A stretch of DNA of 64,000 nt from Myxococcales bacterium (GTDB lineage Bacteria > Myxococcota > UBA796 > SXON01): positions 1 to 64,000 of the forward strand of contig SHYX01000027.1 of NCBI GenBank assembly GCA_009692585.1, written 5' to 3'. This document shows, piece by piece, positions 9,509-23,241 of this stretch. A model generated the notes under the pieces. That model was not told the DNA's origin. It worked only from the letters and a program-made list of their open reading frames with translations, and did not search any database. The translations under genes were made by a program, and so were the position numbers. Within the stretch, counting starts at the first letter, position 1. Each line of letters opens with the position of its first letter.

Positions 9509-12115
9509 CTAGAAGGCGCTGCCGATGGTGAAGTCGAAGACAGCCGTCCGCTCGTCGGGGAGCGGCGCCAGGGGGAAGCCCCACTCGAAACGCAAGGGGC
9601 CGATGGGGCTAAACCAACGCACACCGAAACCGACGGAGGTACGAAGATCGGTGAGGTCGATGAGCCCGCTACCCTGCACGTCGCCAAAGGTGTTGCCGGC
9701 GTCGAAGAAGGCCACCAACGAGATGCCGGCGGACTTGATGATCGGCGACTCGATTTCGAACTGGTTGATGAGGGTCTCGGTGCCGCCGATCACCAGCCGA
9801 TCGTCCGCGGCCTGCGGATCGTCGGTCCCCACAAAAGACGTACGCTCTTGCGAGTAGTCGCGGTAGCCGGTCGCGCGGATGGAGGGTCCGAGCGCGTAGG
9901 GCTCAAAACCGCGGATGCTCAGGATGCCACCCGCCCGATAGCGGTGGATGTACGGGACGATGCTGCCGTCCGTGCTCTGGATGTGCCCCAGCGACAGATT
10001 GTACTTGAACACCAGCCAGTCGTCTTTGACCAGCGGCTGGTAGAAGCGGAAGTTGGCCTTGCTTTCCCAGTAGTTGAAATCCCCCCCGAACAGTGAGACC
10101 ACCTCCTTGTCGTTGACCCGGAAGCCACCCGCCAGTTCGGTGGAGAGGGTGAACCGCACCCCGCGCGTGGCGGTGATGCGGTTGTTCCGCTTGTCGGCCT
10201 CGAAGGTGATGCCGACGGAGGAGGTGACCCCGTTCCGGTAGAGCTGGCCGCCGAAGAGCCGTTCCTTGTACTCGTCGAGGCTCAGGAGGCCGTTGTCCTC
10301 GATGGTGTAGTCCAAGGCCAGGCGGATGTCGTCGCGGGTGTCGAGATAGCGCCCGATCTGCAAGATGCCGCCGCGCTGATACTCGTTTTCGATGTAGTTG
10401 CGCTGGTTGTAGAAGCCGCTGAGCCGGAGGGTCCAGCGCGAGTCGAGGAAGTACGGGTCGTAGAAGTCGATGTTGGCGGTCTGCGTGGGCCGCGAGATGT
10501 TTCCCGCGATGCTGACTACCCAGCCGAGCCCGAAGAAGTTCGACTTCTGGATGTTGGCGGTCAACAAGAAGCTGTCCACCGAGGAAAAGCCGGCGCCGAC
10601 GGTGAAACTTCCGGTGGGCCGCTCGGTGACGTCGACGTTCATGTCGAGGGTACGCTCCTCGGTCGCCCGCGGCGTGCTGATCTCCACGGTCTCGAAGAAG
10701 CCGAGCCGCTCCAGACGCTCACGCGCCTCCCGGATGCGGCTGCCCTGGTACTGCTCGCCCTCGTTGATCGGAATCTCCCTACGCACGACCTTGTCGAAGG
10801 TAGGGTTGTTTCCGGTGATATTGATGCGGCCGATCCGCATCTTCTCGCCCTTCTGAATGTCGAAGACCAGGTCGACGACGCCGCTGTCGGGGTCGGGCGA
10901 CGGCAGCGGGACGATGTTGGCGAAGGCGTAGCCCCGATCGCCGTACAGGTCGGATACCCGCTGGGTGACCGTCTGCATCGTCGTGAGCTTGAACCAGTCA
11001 CCGATCTTCAGCGGGGTGCTCTGCCCCGTGAAGTCGAGGATCCGCCGCTCGACACGAGGGGTCCATTCGTCGCCGAAGACGATGCCAGCCGCCTTGTCGC
11101 GCTCCCACCCCTCTTGGACGTCGCGCAGGTTCTTGCCCTCGGCCAGGGCCCGCACGGCGCCCTGGGTGAGCCCCTCGTCGGCCTCGAAGTCACCCTGGAA
11201 GCTGAGCTTCCCGATCTGGTATCGGGGGCCCTCGGTGACGTGGATGGTGATGAAGATATGGCGCTTGTCAGGGGACAAGAACACCTTCGGCGTATCGACC
11301 TGCGCCTCGACGTAGCCCTCTTCGAGCAGCACCGAACGCACCACGTAGGTGTCGTTTTCCAGGTTGCTCTCGATGAAGTTGCCCGAGCTCGTCAGCCAAG
11401 GCGCGATGCCGCCCTCCTTGGTCTGCATGAAGCGCTTGATCTTCGCGTCGGGCACGCCCTCGTTGCCGGTGATGTCGATGCTCTGGACGATGACCTTTCG
11501 GTTTTCGACGATGCGGTACTCGACGTCCACGAGGTCGTCGCCCGCCGCGGTGAGCACCGGCTCGACCGTGGCGAGGTAGAAGCCCTTTTCCAGGTACTTG
11601 TCCCTGAGCGTCCTGGCATTCTGAGCAAGGCGCTGGTCGGATGGCGGCGGGCCGAGCGGCACGATGTCGATGGCCTCCTTGAGGTCCTCGTCCTTGATCT
11701 TCTTGTTGCCCGAGAAGCGCACCTCACGCACGGAGGGCTTTTCGGTGACGATGAAGCTGACGACCTGCCCGCCCGCCTGCGGGGTGACGCGCACCACGAC
11801 GTCTTGGACGTAGCCCGTCTTCCAGATGCCGCGGATGTCGCGCTGGAGCTTCCACGGCGCCAGCGTGTCCCCCGCCCGCAGGCTCACCGCGTCAAGAATC
11901 GCGGCCTCTTCCACCCGTCGCAAGCCGAATACCTGGACCCGAACGACCACCCCTGTCGCGTGGACGGGCGCGCCTTCCCCGGCGGGCGCCGGCGCGTCGG
12001 GCGCAGGGTCCGGCGCCGGCGGGACACCCGAGGCAGGCAGGGCCGGAAGTCCCGTGCTGTCCTGCGCAAACACGGCACCGGCGACGAACCACCCGAAAAG
12101 CAGTCCCCACCGCAT
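9509..12115 (-). CDS. bamA: Outer-membrane assembly factor BamA
   Basis: Central subunit of the beta-barrel assembly machinery. The 868-residue protein has a signal peptide (MRWGLLFGWFVAGAVFAQ), a Pro/Ala linker, five POTRA domains spanning about residues 55-470 (for example REVRFSGNKKIKDEDL and MRIGRINITGNNPTFDKV), and a 16-strand barrel with the conserved GGxxSIRGFE-like loop (AGGILSIRGFEPYALGP). It ends in phenylalanine (TIGSAF), the usual BAM recognition signal. Its start overlaps the lolD stop, tying lipoprotein export and barrel assembly in one transcript. The N-terminal Pro-rich linker of about 25 residues is an addition to the usual domain plan. Confidence 0.95.
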   Translation of the reverse strand: MRWGLLFGWFVAGAVFAQDSTGLPALPASGVPPAPDPAPDAPAPAGEGAPVHATGVVVRVQVFGLRRVEEAAILDAVSLRAGDTLAPWKLQRDIRGIWKTGYVQDVVVRVTPQAGGQVVSFIVTEKPSVREVRFSGNKKIKDEDLKEAIDIVPLGPPPSDQRLAQNARTLRDKYLEKGFYLATVEPVLTAAGDDLVDVEYRIVENRKVIVQSIDITGNEGVPDAKIKRFMQTKEGGIAPWLTSSGNFIESNLENDTYVVRSVLLEEGYVEAQVDTPKVFLSPDKRHIFITIHVTEGPRYQIGKLSFQGDFEADEGLTQGAVRALAEGKNLRDVQEGWERDKAAGIVFGDEWTPRVERRILDFTGQSTPLKIGDWFKLTTMQTVTQRVSDLYGDRGYAFANIVPLPSPDPDSGVVDLVFDIQKGEKMRIGRINITGNNPTFDKVVRREIPINEGEQYQGSRIREARERLERLGFFETVEISTPRATEERTLDMNVDVTERPTGSFTVGAGFSSVDSFLLTANIQKSNFFGLGWVVSIAGNISRPTQTANIDFYDPYFLDSRWTLRLSGFYNQRNYIENEYQRGGILQIGRYLDTRDDIRLALDYTIEDNGLLSLDEYKERLFGGQLYRNGVTSSVGITFEADKRNNRITATRGVRFTLSTELAGGFRVNDKEVVSLFGGDFNYWESKANFRFYQPLVKDDWLVFKYNLSLGHIQSTDGSIVPYIHRYRAGGILSIRGFEPYALGPSIRATGYRDYSQERTSFVGTDDPQAADDRLVIGGTETLINQFEIESPIIKSAGISLVAFFDAGNTFGDVQGSGLIDLTDLRTSVGFGVRWFSPIGPLRFEWGFPLAPLPDERTAVFDFTIGSAF

Positions 12116-12795
12116 CAGGCCGCCACGTCGAAGCGGCCGTCGACGACCCGCAGCGTGCGCGGAAAACGCTGCGCCAGCGCCAGCGAGTGGGTGACCACGA
12201 CCAGGGTGGCGCCGCCCTCACGGTTGAGGTCCAACAACAACGCCATCACGTCGTTCGCGGTGTGGGGGTCGAGGTTCCCGGTGGGCTCGTCGGCGAGGAG
12301 CAACCCCGGACCCATGAGCAGGGCGCGCGCGATGGCAACCCGCTGCTGTTCGCCACCCGAGAGCTCGCCCGGCTTGTGCCCCAACCGGTGTGACAGCCCC
12401 ACCTTGGCCAACGCCGCCCGCGCCCGCTCACGCGCCTCGGCCTTGGGCACCCGCGCGATCAGCGCGGGAATCGCCGCGTTGTCGAGCGCGTCGTGGTCAG
12501 GGAGCAGGTGATGGAACTGGAAGACAAACCCCACCGCCTGATTCCGAAACCGGTCGATCTCGACGGTCGACCGCCGATAGAGCGAGCGGCCGTCGACGTT
12601 GATCTCACCCGAGCTGGGCGGCTCGAGCCCGCCGAGCAGATGAAGGAAGGTGGACTTGCCGGAGCCGGACTGACCGACGACGGCGAGGCAGTCTCCGGCC
12701 GCGAGCTGGAGGTCCAGGTCTACCAGCACATCGATGCGCTGCCCGCCCTTCACGAAGTGGCGGGAGACCCCCTGGAGATCGACGGCGACGCCCAT
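12115..12795 (-). CDS. lolD: Lipoprotein-releasing ABC transporter ATPase LolD
   Basis: ATPase of the LolCDE complex, which extracts outer-membrane lipoproteins from the inner membrane. The start at 12795 gives 226 residues and overlaps the permease stop in a TGATG; the longer open frame upstream is the permease region read in another frame. Motifs: Walker A GQSGSGKST (41-49), Q-loop near FVFQFHHLLP, signature LSGGEQQ (145-151), Walker B LLLADEPTGNLD, and the switch His in VVVTHS. It is flanked by the permease and bamA, a consistent envelope-biogenesis context for a genome so rich in lipoproteins. Confidence 0.95.
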   Translation of the reverse strand: MGVAVDLQGVSRHFVKGGQRIDVLVDLDLQLAAGDCLAVVGQSGSGKSTFLHLLGGLEPPSSGEINVDGRSLYRRSTVEIDRFRNQAVGFVFQFHHLLPDHDALDNAAIPALIARVPKAEARERARAALAKVGLSHRLGHKPGELSGGEQQRVAIARALLMGPGLLLADEPTGNLDPHTANDVMALLLDLNREGGATLVVVTHSLALAQRFPRTLRVVDGRFDVAA

Positions 12796-14099
12796 CACTC
12801 GTACCGCAGCCCATCGACAGGATGCAGCGCCGCCGCCCGAGACGCCGGATACAACGTTGCCAAAAGGCACACGACGACCGCCCCGATGGCGACGACGGCC
12901 ACGGTGGACGGCACGACGACGACGGGGAGTGAGTCGATGTAGTACACGTTGGTATCGAGCGGGTATTTGTAGCGGGACAGGACGGCGCAGCTGGCTAACC
13001 CGAGCGCCACGCCCAGGCTGGTACCGACCAGTCCGACGGTCAGTCCTTCGATGACAAAGATCTTCCGCAACATCGACGACGTCGCGCCCATCGCGCGAAG
13101 GATGGAGATCTCGCGCCCGCGGGTGACGACCATCACGATGAGGTTGGTGACGATGCCCAGCGCGGCAACCGAAATGATCTGTGCCAGGATGATGCCCATG
13201 ACCCACTTTTCAAGGGCTAAGGCCTGGAACAGCGCCTCATTCATCGTCAGCCAATTGCGGGTGTAGTACGACGGTCCCAGCGTCATCTCCACGAGCGCCG
13301 AGCTGTCCATCACGTCCCAGATGCGACCTTCGTGGACCCGGACTTCAAGCCCGGTCGCCGACGTCCCGAGTGACATGAACTCCTGCGCATCGCCGAGCGT
13401 GATGTAGCTCCACTTGGTGTCGTACTCGTACATGCCCGAGTGGACCAGCGCGGCGACCCGGAAGGTGCGGATGGTGGGGATCGGGACGCCCATCGGACCG
13501 GTCTGCGCGCCGATGGGGTTGATGACATGCACCTTGTCACCGGGGTACACGCGCAGCGCTTCGGCCAGCCCGGTGCCGAGAATGATTCCCGGGATCACCT
13601 CGTCGTCACCGATGTCCTGCGCCACCGCCGGCGGCGGCGCGTGCAGGGTGCGCACGATGGCCGCCCGTTCGTGGTCAGAGGTGGGCTCACCCCGCGGGCC
13701 GACCTCGATGTCGTGGGCGACGTCGTTGACCGCGAGCGCGCGCTCGGGGTCGATGCCCTTGAGGATGGCGCCGGAAATCCCGTAGGTGCTGCGCAACATG
13801 ACCTCGGAATAGGAAAACGGCGTCACCGCCTTCACCTCGTCGAGCGCGGCCACCTTATCGGCGATCGCCGACGGTTCTTCGAGGGGGCCGCCGTAGGCGA
13901 GCACCAACATGTGGGCCTGGTTGCCGAGGATCTTCTTTCGCAGGTCGATCTCGAAGCCCTCCATCACCGAGAGGACGACGATCAACACGCCCACGCCCAG
14001 CGTGACGCCGAACACCGACAACACCGCGATGAGCGAGACGCCAGCGTCCTGTCGGCGCGACCGCAGATGGCTCAGGGCGATGAGAAGCTCGAAGTCCAT
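12795..14099 (-). CDS. Lipoprotein-releasing ABC transporter permease (LolC/LolE family)
   Basis: Integral membrane subunit of the lipoprotein export ABC transporter, 434 residues. It begins with the conserved FELLIALSHLRSRRQDAGVS amphipathic segment, followed by one helix (SLIAVLSVFGVTLGVGVLIVVLSV), a periplasmic MacB-like domain to about residue 295, and three C-terminal helices in FtsX-type arrangement (ALGIVTNLIVMVVTRGREIS is the coupling region). Only one permease gene is present with lolD, so the complex is probably a homodimer of a LolF-like subunit rather than LolC plus LolE. It lies 69 bp downstream of lysS, the common deltaproteobacterial order. Confidence 0.9.
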   Translation of the reverse strand: MDFELLIALSHLRSRRQDAGVSLIAVLSVFGVTLGVGVLIVVLSVMEGFEIDLRKKILGNQAHMLVLAYGGPLEEPSAIADKVAALDEVKAVTPFSYSEVMLRSTYGISGAILKGIDPERALAVNDVAHDIEVGPRGEPTSDHERAAIVRTLHAPPPAVAQDIGDDEVIPGIILGTGLAEALRVYPGDKVHVINPIGAQTGPMGVPIPTIRTFRVAALVHSGMYEYDTKWSYITLGDAQEFMSLGTSATGLEVRVHEGRIWDVMDSSALVEMTLGPSYYTRNWLTMNEALFQALALEKWVMGIILAQIISVAALGIVTNLIVMVVTRGREISILRAMGATSSMLRKIFVIEGLTVGLVGTSLGVALGLASCAVLSRYKYPLDTNVYYIDSLPVVVVPSTVAVVAIGAVVVCLLATLYPASRAAALHPVDGLRYE

Positions 14100-14168
14100 T
14101 CGCGGGCGGGGGGCTAACCCATGCGGTCCAGCCGGGTCAGGACCCTGACGAACCGCGACAGCGGGCGG

Positions 14169-15629
14169 CTACGCCTTCCCCCGGAGCGTGGGGAACAGGA
14201 TCACGTCCCGGATGCTCGCGGTGTCGGTCAACAACATCACCAACCGGTCGATGCCGAGGCCCTCGCCCGCGGTCGGCGGCATGCCGAAACACAGGGCGTC
14301 GATGTAGTCGGCGTCGAAGTGCATCGCCTCGTGGTTGCCGGCGTCCTTGGCGCGGACCTGGTGGAGGAAGCGATCGGCCTGGTCTACCGGATCGTTGAGT
14401 TCGTTGAAGGCATTGGCGATCTCGCGGCCGGCGATGAACAACTCGAAGCGGTCGGCGATCTCCGGTTCGAGTTCGTTGCGCCGGGCAAGCGGGGAGATAT
14501 CGATTGGAAACCGGGTGACGAAGGTGGGATTGACGAGGGTGGCCTCTACCTTCTCGTCGAACACGCGCTCCCAGCAGGCACCAAGAGTGGCCGGCGCGGC
14601 CGGGCCGATCGCGCCGCGGAGCCGAGCGAGGTCGTGGACCGCGTCGGTGGGAATGCCGAGCGCATCCGCGACCAGTTCGTCGTAGCCGACGCGACGGAAG
14701 GGGCGTGCGAATGATATGTCGCGACCCTGGTACACGAGACTGTCGCGGTCGTGGAGCTCCTGCACCAGGCCGGTGATCAGCGTTTCGGTCAGCTCGGCGA
14801 GGTCCTCCCAGGTGGCGTAGGCCTGGTAGAACTCGAGCATGGTGAACTCGGGATTGTGTGTCGCGTCAATGCCCTCGTTGCGGAAGTTGCGGTTGATCTC
14901 GAAGACGCGCTCCATGCCGCCGACAATGAGCCGCTTGAGGTGGAGCTCCGGCGCCACACGGAGAAAAAGCTCCATGTCGAGGGCGTTGTGGTGGGTGACG
15001 AACGGACGCGCGGTGGCGCCGCCCGGAATGGCGTGCATCATCGGCGTCTCGACCTCGAGGAACTGCCGCGCCTCGAAAAAATCTCTGATGTACCGGACGA
15101 TGCGACTACGCTTGACGAAGGTCTCGCGCGCCTCATCGTTGACGAACAGGTCGAGGTAACGCTGCCGCCGCCGGAGCTCGGGGTCCTCGATGCCGTGCCA
15201 CTTGTCGGGCAACGAGCGGATACATTTGGCGCTGAGGCGCACCGAGCGCGCCTGGAGCGACAGTTCACCCGTCCGGGTGCGCATCAACGACCCTTCCACC
15301 TCGACGTGGTCGCCGAGATCGAGCTTCTTCCACACCGAAAAGTCGCTGTCGCCGACCAGGTCCTTCTTCACGTAGACCTGGAGCCGGCCGGTGCGGTCGA
15401 GCACCCGGCCGAAGCCAGCCTTGCCCATCTCGTTTTTGAACATGAGCCGCCCCGCCACCCTGAAGTCGGCGCCCAGCTCCACCAACGCCTCGGTAGTGTC
15501 GCGACTCTCACCAAGTTTGTGAGCCTGGGCGGCGGAGAGCGTCGGGGCCCGCCCCGTCGGGTAGGGGTTGATGCCCTGCGCGCGGAGGGCGTCGAGCTTG
15601 GCGATGCGTTCAGGGTCGAAGCTGTACAT
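14169..15629 (-). CDS. lysS: Lysyl-tRNA synthetase, class II
   Basis: Charges tRNA-Lys with lysine in the cytoplasm. The 486-residue length fits the family. An N-terminal OB-fold anticodon-binding domain (VAGRLMFKNEMGKAGFGRVL) is followed by the class II catalytic core: motif 1 around FFEARQFLEVETPMM, motif 2 FRNEGIDATHNPEFT, and motif 3 GLGIDRLVMLLT. The adenylate-forming residues in these motifs appear intact. It is the first gene of the minus-strand block that continues into the Lol and BAM genes. Confidence 0.95.
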   Translation of the reverse strand: MYSFDPERIAKLDALRAQGINPYPTGRAPTLSAAQAHKLGESRDTTEALVELGADFRVAGRLMFKNEMGKAGFGRVLDRTGRLQVYVKKDLVGDSDFSVWKKLDLGDHVEVEGSLMRTRTGELSLQARSVRLSAKCIRSLPDKWHGIEDPELRRRQRYLDLFVNDEARETFVKRSRIVRYIRDFFEARQFLEVETPMMHAIPGGATARPFVTHHNALDMELFLRVAPELHLKRLIVGGMERVFEINRNFRNEGIDATHNPEFTMLEFYQAYATWEDLAELTETLITGLVQELHDRDSLVYQGRDISFARPFRRVGYDELVADALGIPTDAVHDLARLRGAIGPAAPATLGACWERVFDEKVEATLVNPTFVTRFPIDISPLARRNELEPEIADRFELFIAGREIANAFNELNDPVDQADRFLHQVRAKDAGNHEAMHFDADYIDALCFGMPPTAGEGLGIDRLVMLLTDTASIRDVILFPTLRGKA

Positions 15630-15668
15630 GGCGGCGACGGGCTTAACTCACGGCGCCCAACCGGCCGC

Positions 15669-16286
15669 CTACTCGACCTCGGCGCCGAGGGCGCCCCGTA
15701 CCAACAAGCCCGACGCGAGCAGCCCGAAGATGGCATCGGCGACCGCGTCCGCATCGAGTGGTTCCCGCGCGAGCCGCGCCTGAACCACCGGCTCCTTCAA
15801 CAGGCCGAGCAGGCAGCGTGCGCTCTGTCGGGTCTCGCCCTGCCGAACGATGCCGAGCGACTGCCCCATCTGCAAGGCGCGCTCGATGCGGGTGACGGCG
15901 TGCCCGTAAAATGCGGCCAGCGCCTCCTCGCCTTCGGCGTCCACCGACAGCGCATCGGTGAAGAGGATGCGCGCCGCGCCGCCGTCATGGGCGAGGCCAC
16001 GGGTGATCGAACGCAGGTTCGCGAGCACCTGGGGGGGGATCGATCGCTCGACGTCGATCGGGGCGACCGAGCCCGTCACCTCCACCATGACCTCCACCAG
16101 CACCGCCGCAAAGACCTCGCGCTTGGAGTCGAAGTGGTTGTAGAAGGTGCCGCGCGCCACGCCGGCCGCCGCGATCACGTCGGACACGCTGGCCCCGTGG
16201 TAGCCGAGGGCCGCGAAGACCTGCCTGGCGGCGGCCAGAAGGGTGGCTCTTCGCTCGATCGGCGTGAGTGACTGCGCCCTCGCCAT
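15669..16286 (-). CDS. TetR-family transcriptional regulator
   Basis: DNA-binding repressor-type regulator of 205 residues. The N-terminal helix-turn-helix is clear (VFAALGYHGASVSDVIAAAG and RGTFYNHFDSKREVF, about residues 23-60); the ligand-binding C-terminal domain is divergent, as is usual. The start at 16286 overlaps the asparaginase stop in a TGATG, so the two form a transcription unit. Its operator is unknown. A perfect 16-bp palindrome of TetR-operator appearance lies 1.8 kb away upstream of the activase gene at 18173, and is a possible target. Confidence 0.85.
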   Translation of the reverse strand: MARAQSLTPIERRATLLAAARQVFAALGYHGASVSDVIAAAGVARGTFYNHFDSKREVFAAVLVEVMVEVTGSVAPIDVERSIPPQVLANLRSITRGLAHDGGAARILFTDALSVDAEGEEALAAFYGHAVTRIERALQMGQSLGIVRQGETRQSARCLLGLLKEPVVQARLAREPLDADAVADAIFGLLASGLLVRGALGAEVE

Positions 16287-17269
16287 CACGCGCCCTCGCC
16301 GGCGAGGTCGGTGGCGTACCAGGCGCGCAGCGGGGCGCCGGCCAGCCCGATCCCCAAGCCGTGCATCAGCTTCACCGTGGCACACTCCAGCGTCATGGCG
16401 CCCGAGCCGAAGGCCCCCGCGTCCAACGCGGCGCGGCCACCCTGGTAGGCGCCGAGCTGGACATGCCCGCGCAGGCTCTGACTGTGCACCACCACGTAGA
16501 CGCCGGCGTCGACCGCGCGCTGGATCGCGGCGGGCCAGCCGGCCTGCGGTACGTTCCCCGAACCGAAACCCTGGACCACCACCCCGCGGATGCCACGCGC
16601 CACGACCGCGTCGAGCATGCCACCATCCGAGCCTGGGATCACCGTAACCACGGCAACTGCGGCGTCGAAACGCGCATCGACCGCGAGCACGCCGAGGGTC
16701 GGACGAACCGGCTCGAGGTGCCGCACCTCGACCCCCATCTCGATGAGCGGCGGGCAATCAGGGGATTCGAAGGCCTCGTAGCTCTGGATGCTCGTCTTGC
16801 TCACCCGGTTGCCTCGGAACAGCCAGCGCCCGAAGTAGACGCACACCTCGGGGATGGGCATGGCCGCGCACAGCGTGCTGTGGACGACGTTCTGCCGGGC
16901 ATCGGTGCGCACCCAGGCCATGGGACGTTGGGCCCCGGTGAGCACCACCGGTTTGTGCAGTCCCCGCAGGGCAAACGAAAGCGCCGATGCGGTCCACGCC
17001 ATGGTATCGGTACCGTGGAGCACCACGATGCCCTCGACATCGCGGAGCCGCTCGGCCACCGTTTCTGCCAATCGCGACCAGTGCTCGGGGCCCAGGTCGG
17101 AGCTGTCGAGGTTCCAGATCGCCTCGGCGCTGAGCTCGACCTCGGTTTCGAGTCCCGCCACATACCGGAGGACATCTCCAGCGACCGCGGACGGCGCGAG
17201 CGGGCCGGGGTCGCCCCGGAACATGCCCAGCGTGCCGCCGGTCGAGAGGATGTGGATGCGGGGCTTCAC
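16286..17269 (-). CDS. Type I L-asparaginase
   Basis: Hydrolyses L-asparagine to aspartate and ammonia; type I enzymes are cytoplasmic. Both catalytic signatures are present: the nucleophile loop HILSTGGTLG and the second Thr-Lys-Asp centre VVLHGTDTMAWTASAL. The length of 327 residues fits. I prefer the GTG at 17269, which begins directly at KPRIHILSTGG; a TTG at 17290 would add seven residues. No signal peptide is seen, agreeing with type I. It is coupled to the downstream TetR gene and divergent from the DoxX-like gene at 17330. Confidence 0.88.
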   Translation of the reverse strand: MKPRIHILSTGGTLGMFRGDPGPLAPSAVAGDVLRYVAGLETEVELSAEAIWNLDSSDLGPEHWSRLAETVAERLRDVEGIVVLHGTDTMAWTASALSFALRGLHKPVVLTGAQRPMAWVRTDARQNVVHSTLCAAMPIPEVCVYFGRWLFRGNRVSKTSIQSYEAFESPDCPPLIEMGVEVRHLEPVRPTLGVLAVDARFDAAVAVVTVIPGSDGGMLDAVVARGIRGVVVQGFGSGNVPQAGWPAAIQRAVDAGVYVVVHSQSLRGHVQLGAYQGGRAALDAGAFGSGAMTLECATVKLMHGLGIGLAGAPLRAWYATDLAGEGA

Positions 17270-17329
17270 GGGAGTTCTCGGCCGCGGCAATGTAGCGCGG
17301 GGAGCGCTCCGGCAGCGTTACCCAACCCC

Positions 17330-17695
17330 ATGCTCCTGCTCCTCTCCCTCGGCGTCCTCGCGCTCTTCTTCATCGCCGGCGGCGTGAACCACTTCGTGCA
17401 TCCGAAGTTCTACCTTTCGATGATGCCGGACTACCTGCGGGCGCACCTGCTCTTGGTGAACGCGAGCGGGGTCTTCGAAGTGCTTGGCGGCATCGGCATC
17501 CTCGTTCCTTTCATTCGGTACTACGCGGGCCTGGGACTCATCGCCCTGCTGGTGGCGGTCTTCCCGGCGAACCTGAACATGGCGCTGCACCCGGAGCGGT
17601 TCCCCGGCGTGCCCTTGTGGGGGCTGTACCTCCGTCTTCCACTCCAAGTCGTGATGATCGGATGGGTGTGGTGGGCCACGCGCCGCTTGGGATAG
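17330..17695 (+). CDS. DoxX-like small membrane protein
   Basis: A 121-residue membrane protein with four hydrophobic segments, similar to the DoxX/YphA-type family (ALFFIAGGVNHFVHPKFYLSM, then FEVLGGIGILVPFIRYYAG and NLNMALHPERFPGVPLWGLY). Some family members sit in terminal oxidase or thiosulfate:quinone systems, but most have no assigned role. The ATG at 17330 is preceded by the divergent asparaginase promoter region of about 60 bp. The Asn-His pair in VNHFVHP is typical of the group. Confidence 0.75.
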   Translation: MLLLLSLGVLALFFIAGGVNHFVHPKFYLSMMPDYLRAHLLLVNASGVFEVLGGIGILVPFIRYYAGLGLIALLVAVFPANLNMALHPERFPGVPLWGLYLRLPLQVVMIGWVWWATRRLG

Positions 17696-18127
17696 TTCGC
17701 GAGCGGGGTCCTGGCGAAGCACACCCTCGTCATCACGCTGGTCACGCGGCGGCCGGCGCTACCCGGGGGGTCGGGCGTCGTGAGCGTGCTCGTCCACCGA
17801 GCCCGTGCACTGCTCGTCGGCCCCTACCTTTTCGGAGAGCACGTCACCTCCTTCGACGCGACGGTGTCAAGCTTCCCGTGGCAGTTGCCAGGCCTACCCG
17901 GTCGACACGCCTCAAAAGCCGGCGACGTCGGATCAGAAGTTGGTATCGTGTGTGGATGGGATGCGACGGCGCTTCTGGGATCCGGCCTGAGGCCAGGCGC
18001 CTGCCAGGCGCGCGATGCGGTCCTGCCCACCTCCCGGTCACGCGGCCAGCGCCGAAGCATCGCCCCCACAAAATCTCCGCAAATCGCTTGCCCCACCGTG
18101 GGCCCGGCTTAGGGCAGGCGCGTACTA
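17696..18127. other. Intergenic region, no gene seen
   Basis: This 430-bp stretch holds no frame with protein-like composition. A few short GC-rich inverted repeats occur around 17990-18020 (a GGCCTGAGGCC-type stem), and the sequence becomes locally AT-richer at 18070-18090. It probably contains the promoter of the activase operon starting at 18173; I could not assign clean -35 and -10 boxes. Confidence 0.45.
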
Positions 18128-18143
18128 GACTGACATGTCAGTC
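18128..18143. promoter_or_regulatory. Perfect 16-bp palindrome, probable repressor operator
   Basis: GACTGACATGTCAGTC reads identically on both strands. It ends 29 bp before the ATG of the activase gene, and follows TACTA, which could be part of a promoter -10. Short perfect palindromes with TGAC/GTCA half-sites in this position are characteristic of TetR-type operators. Which protein binds is not known; the TetR gene at 15669-16286 is the nearest candidate. Confidence 0.55.
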
Positions 18144-18172
18144 CAGGCCTTGTCCGACCCGGAGCCTCCCCC

Positions 18173-21628
<3,456 letters not shown>

Positions 21629-21666
21629 TTTCTTATCCCTCTCCCCCCCCCCTCCCGAGTGATCCC

Positions 21667-23235
<1,569 letters not shown>

Positions 23236-23241
23236 GCGCCC

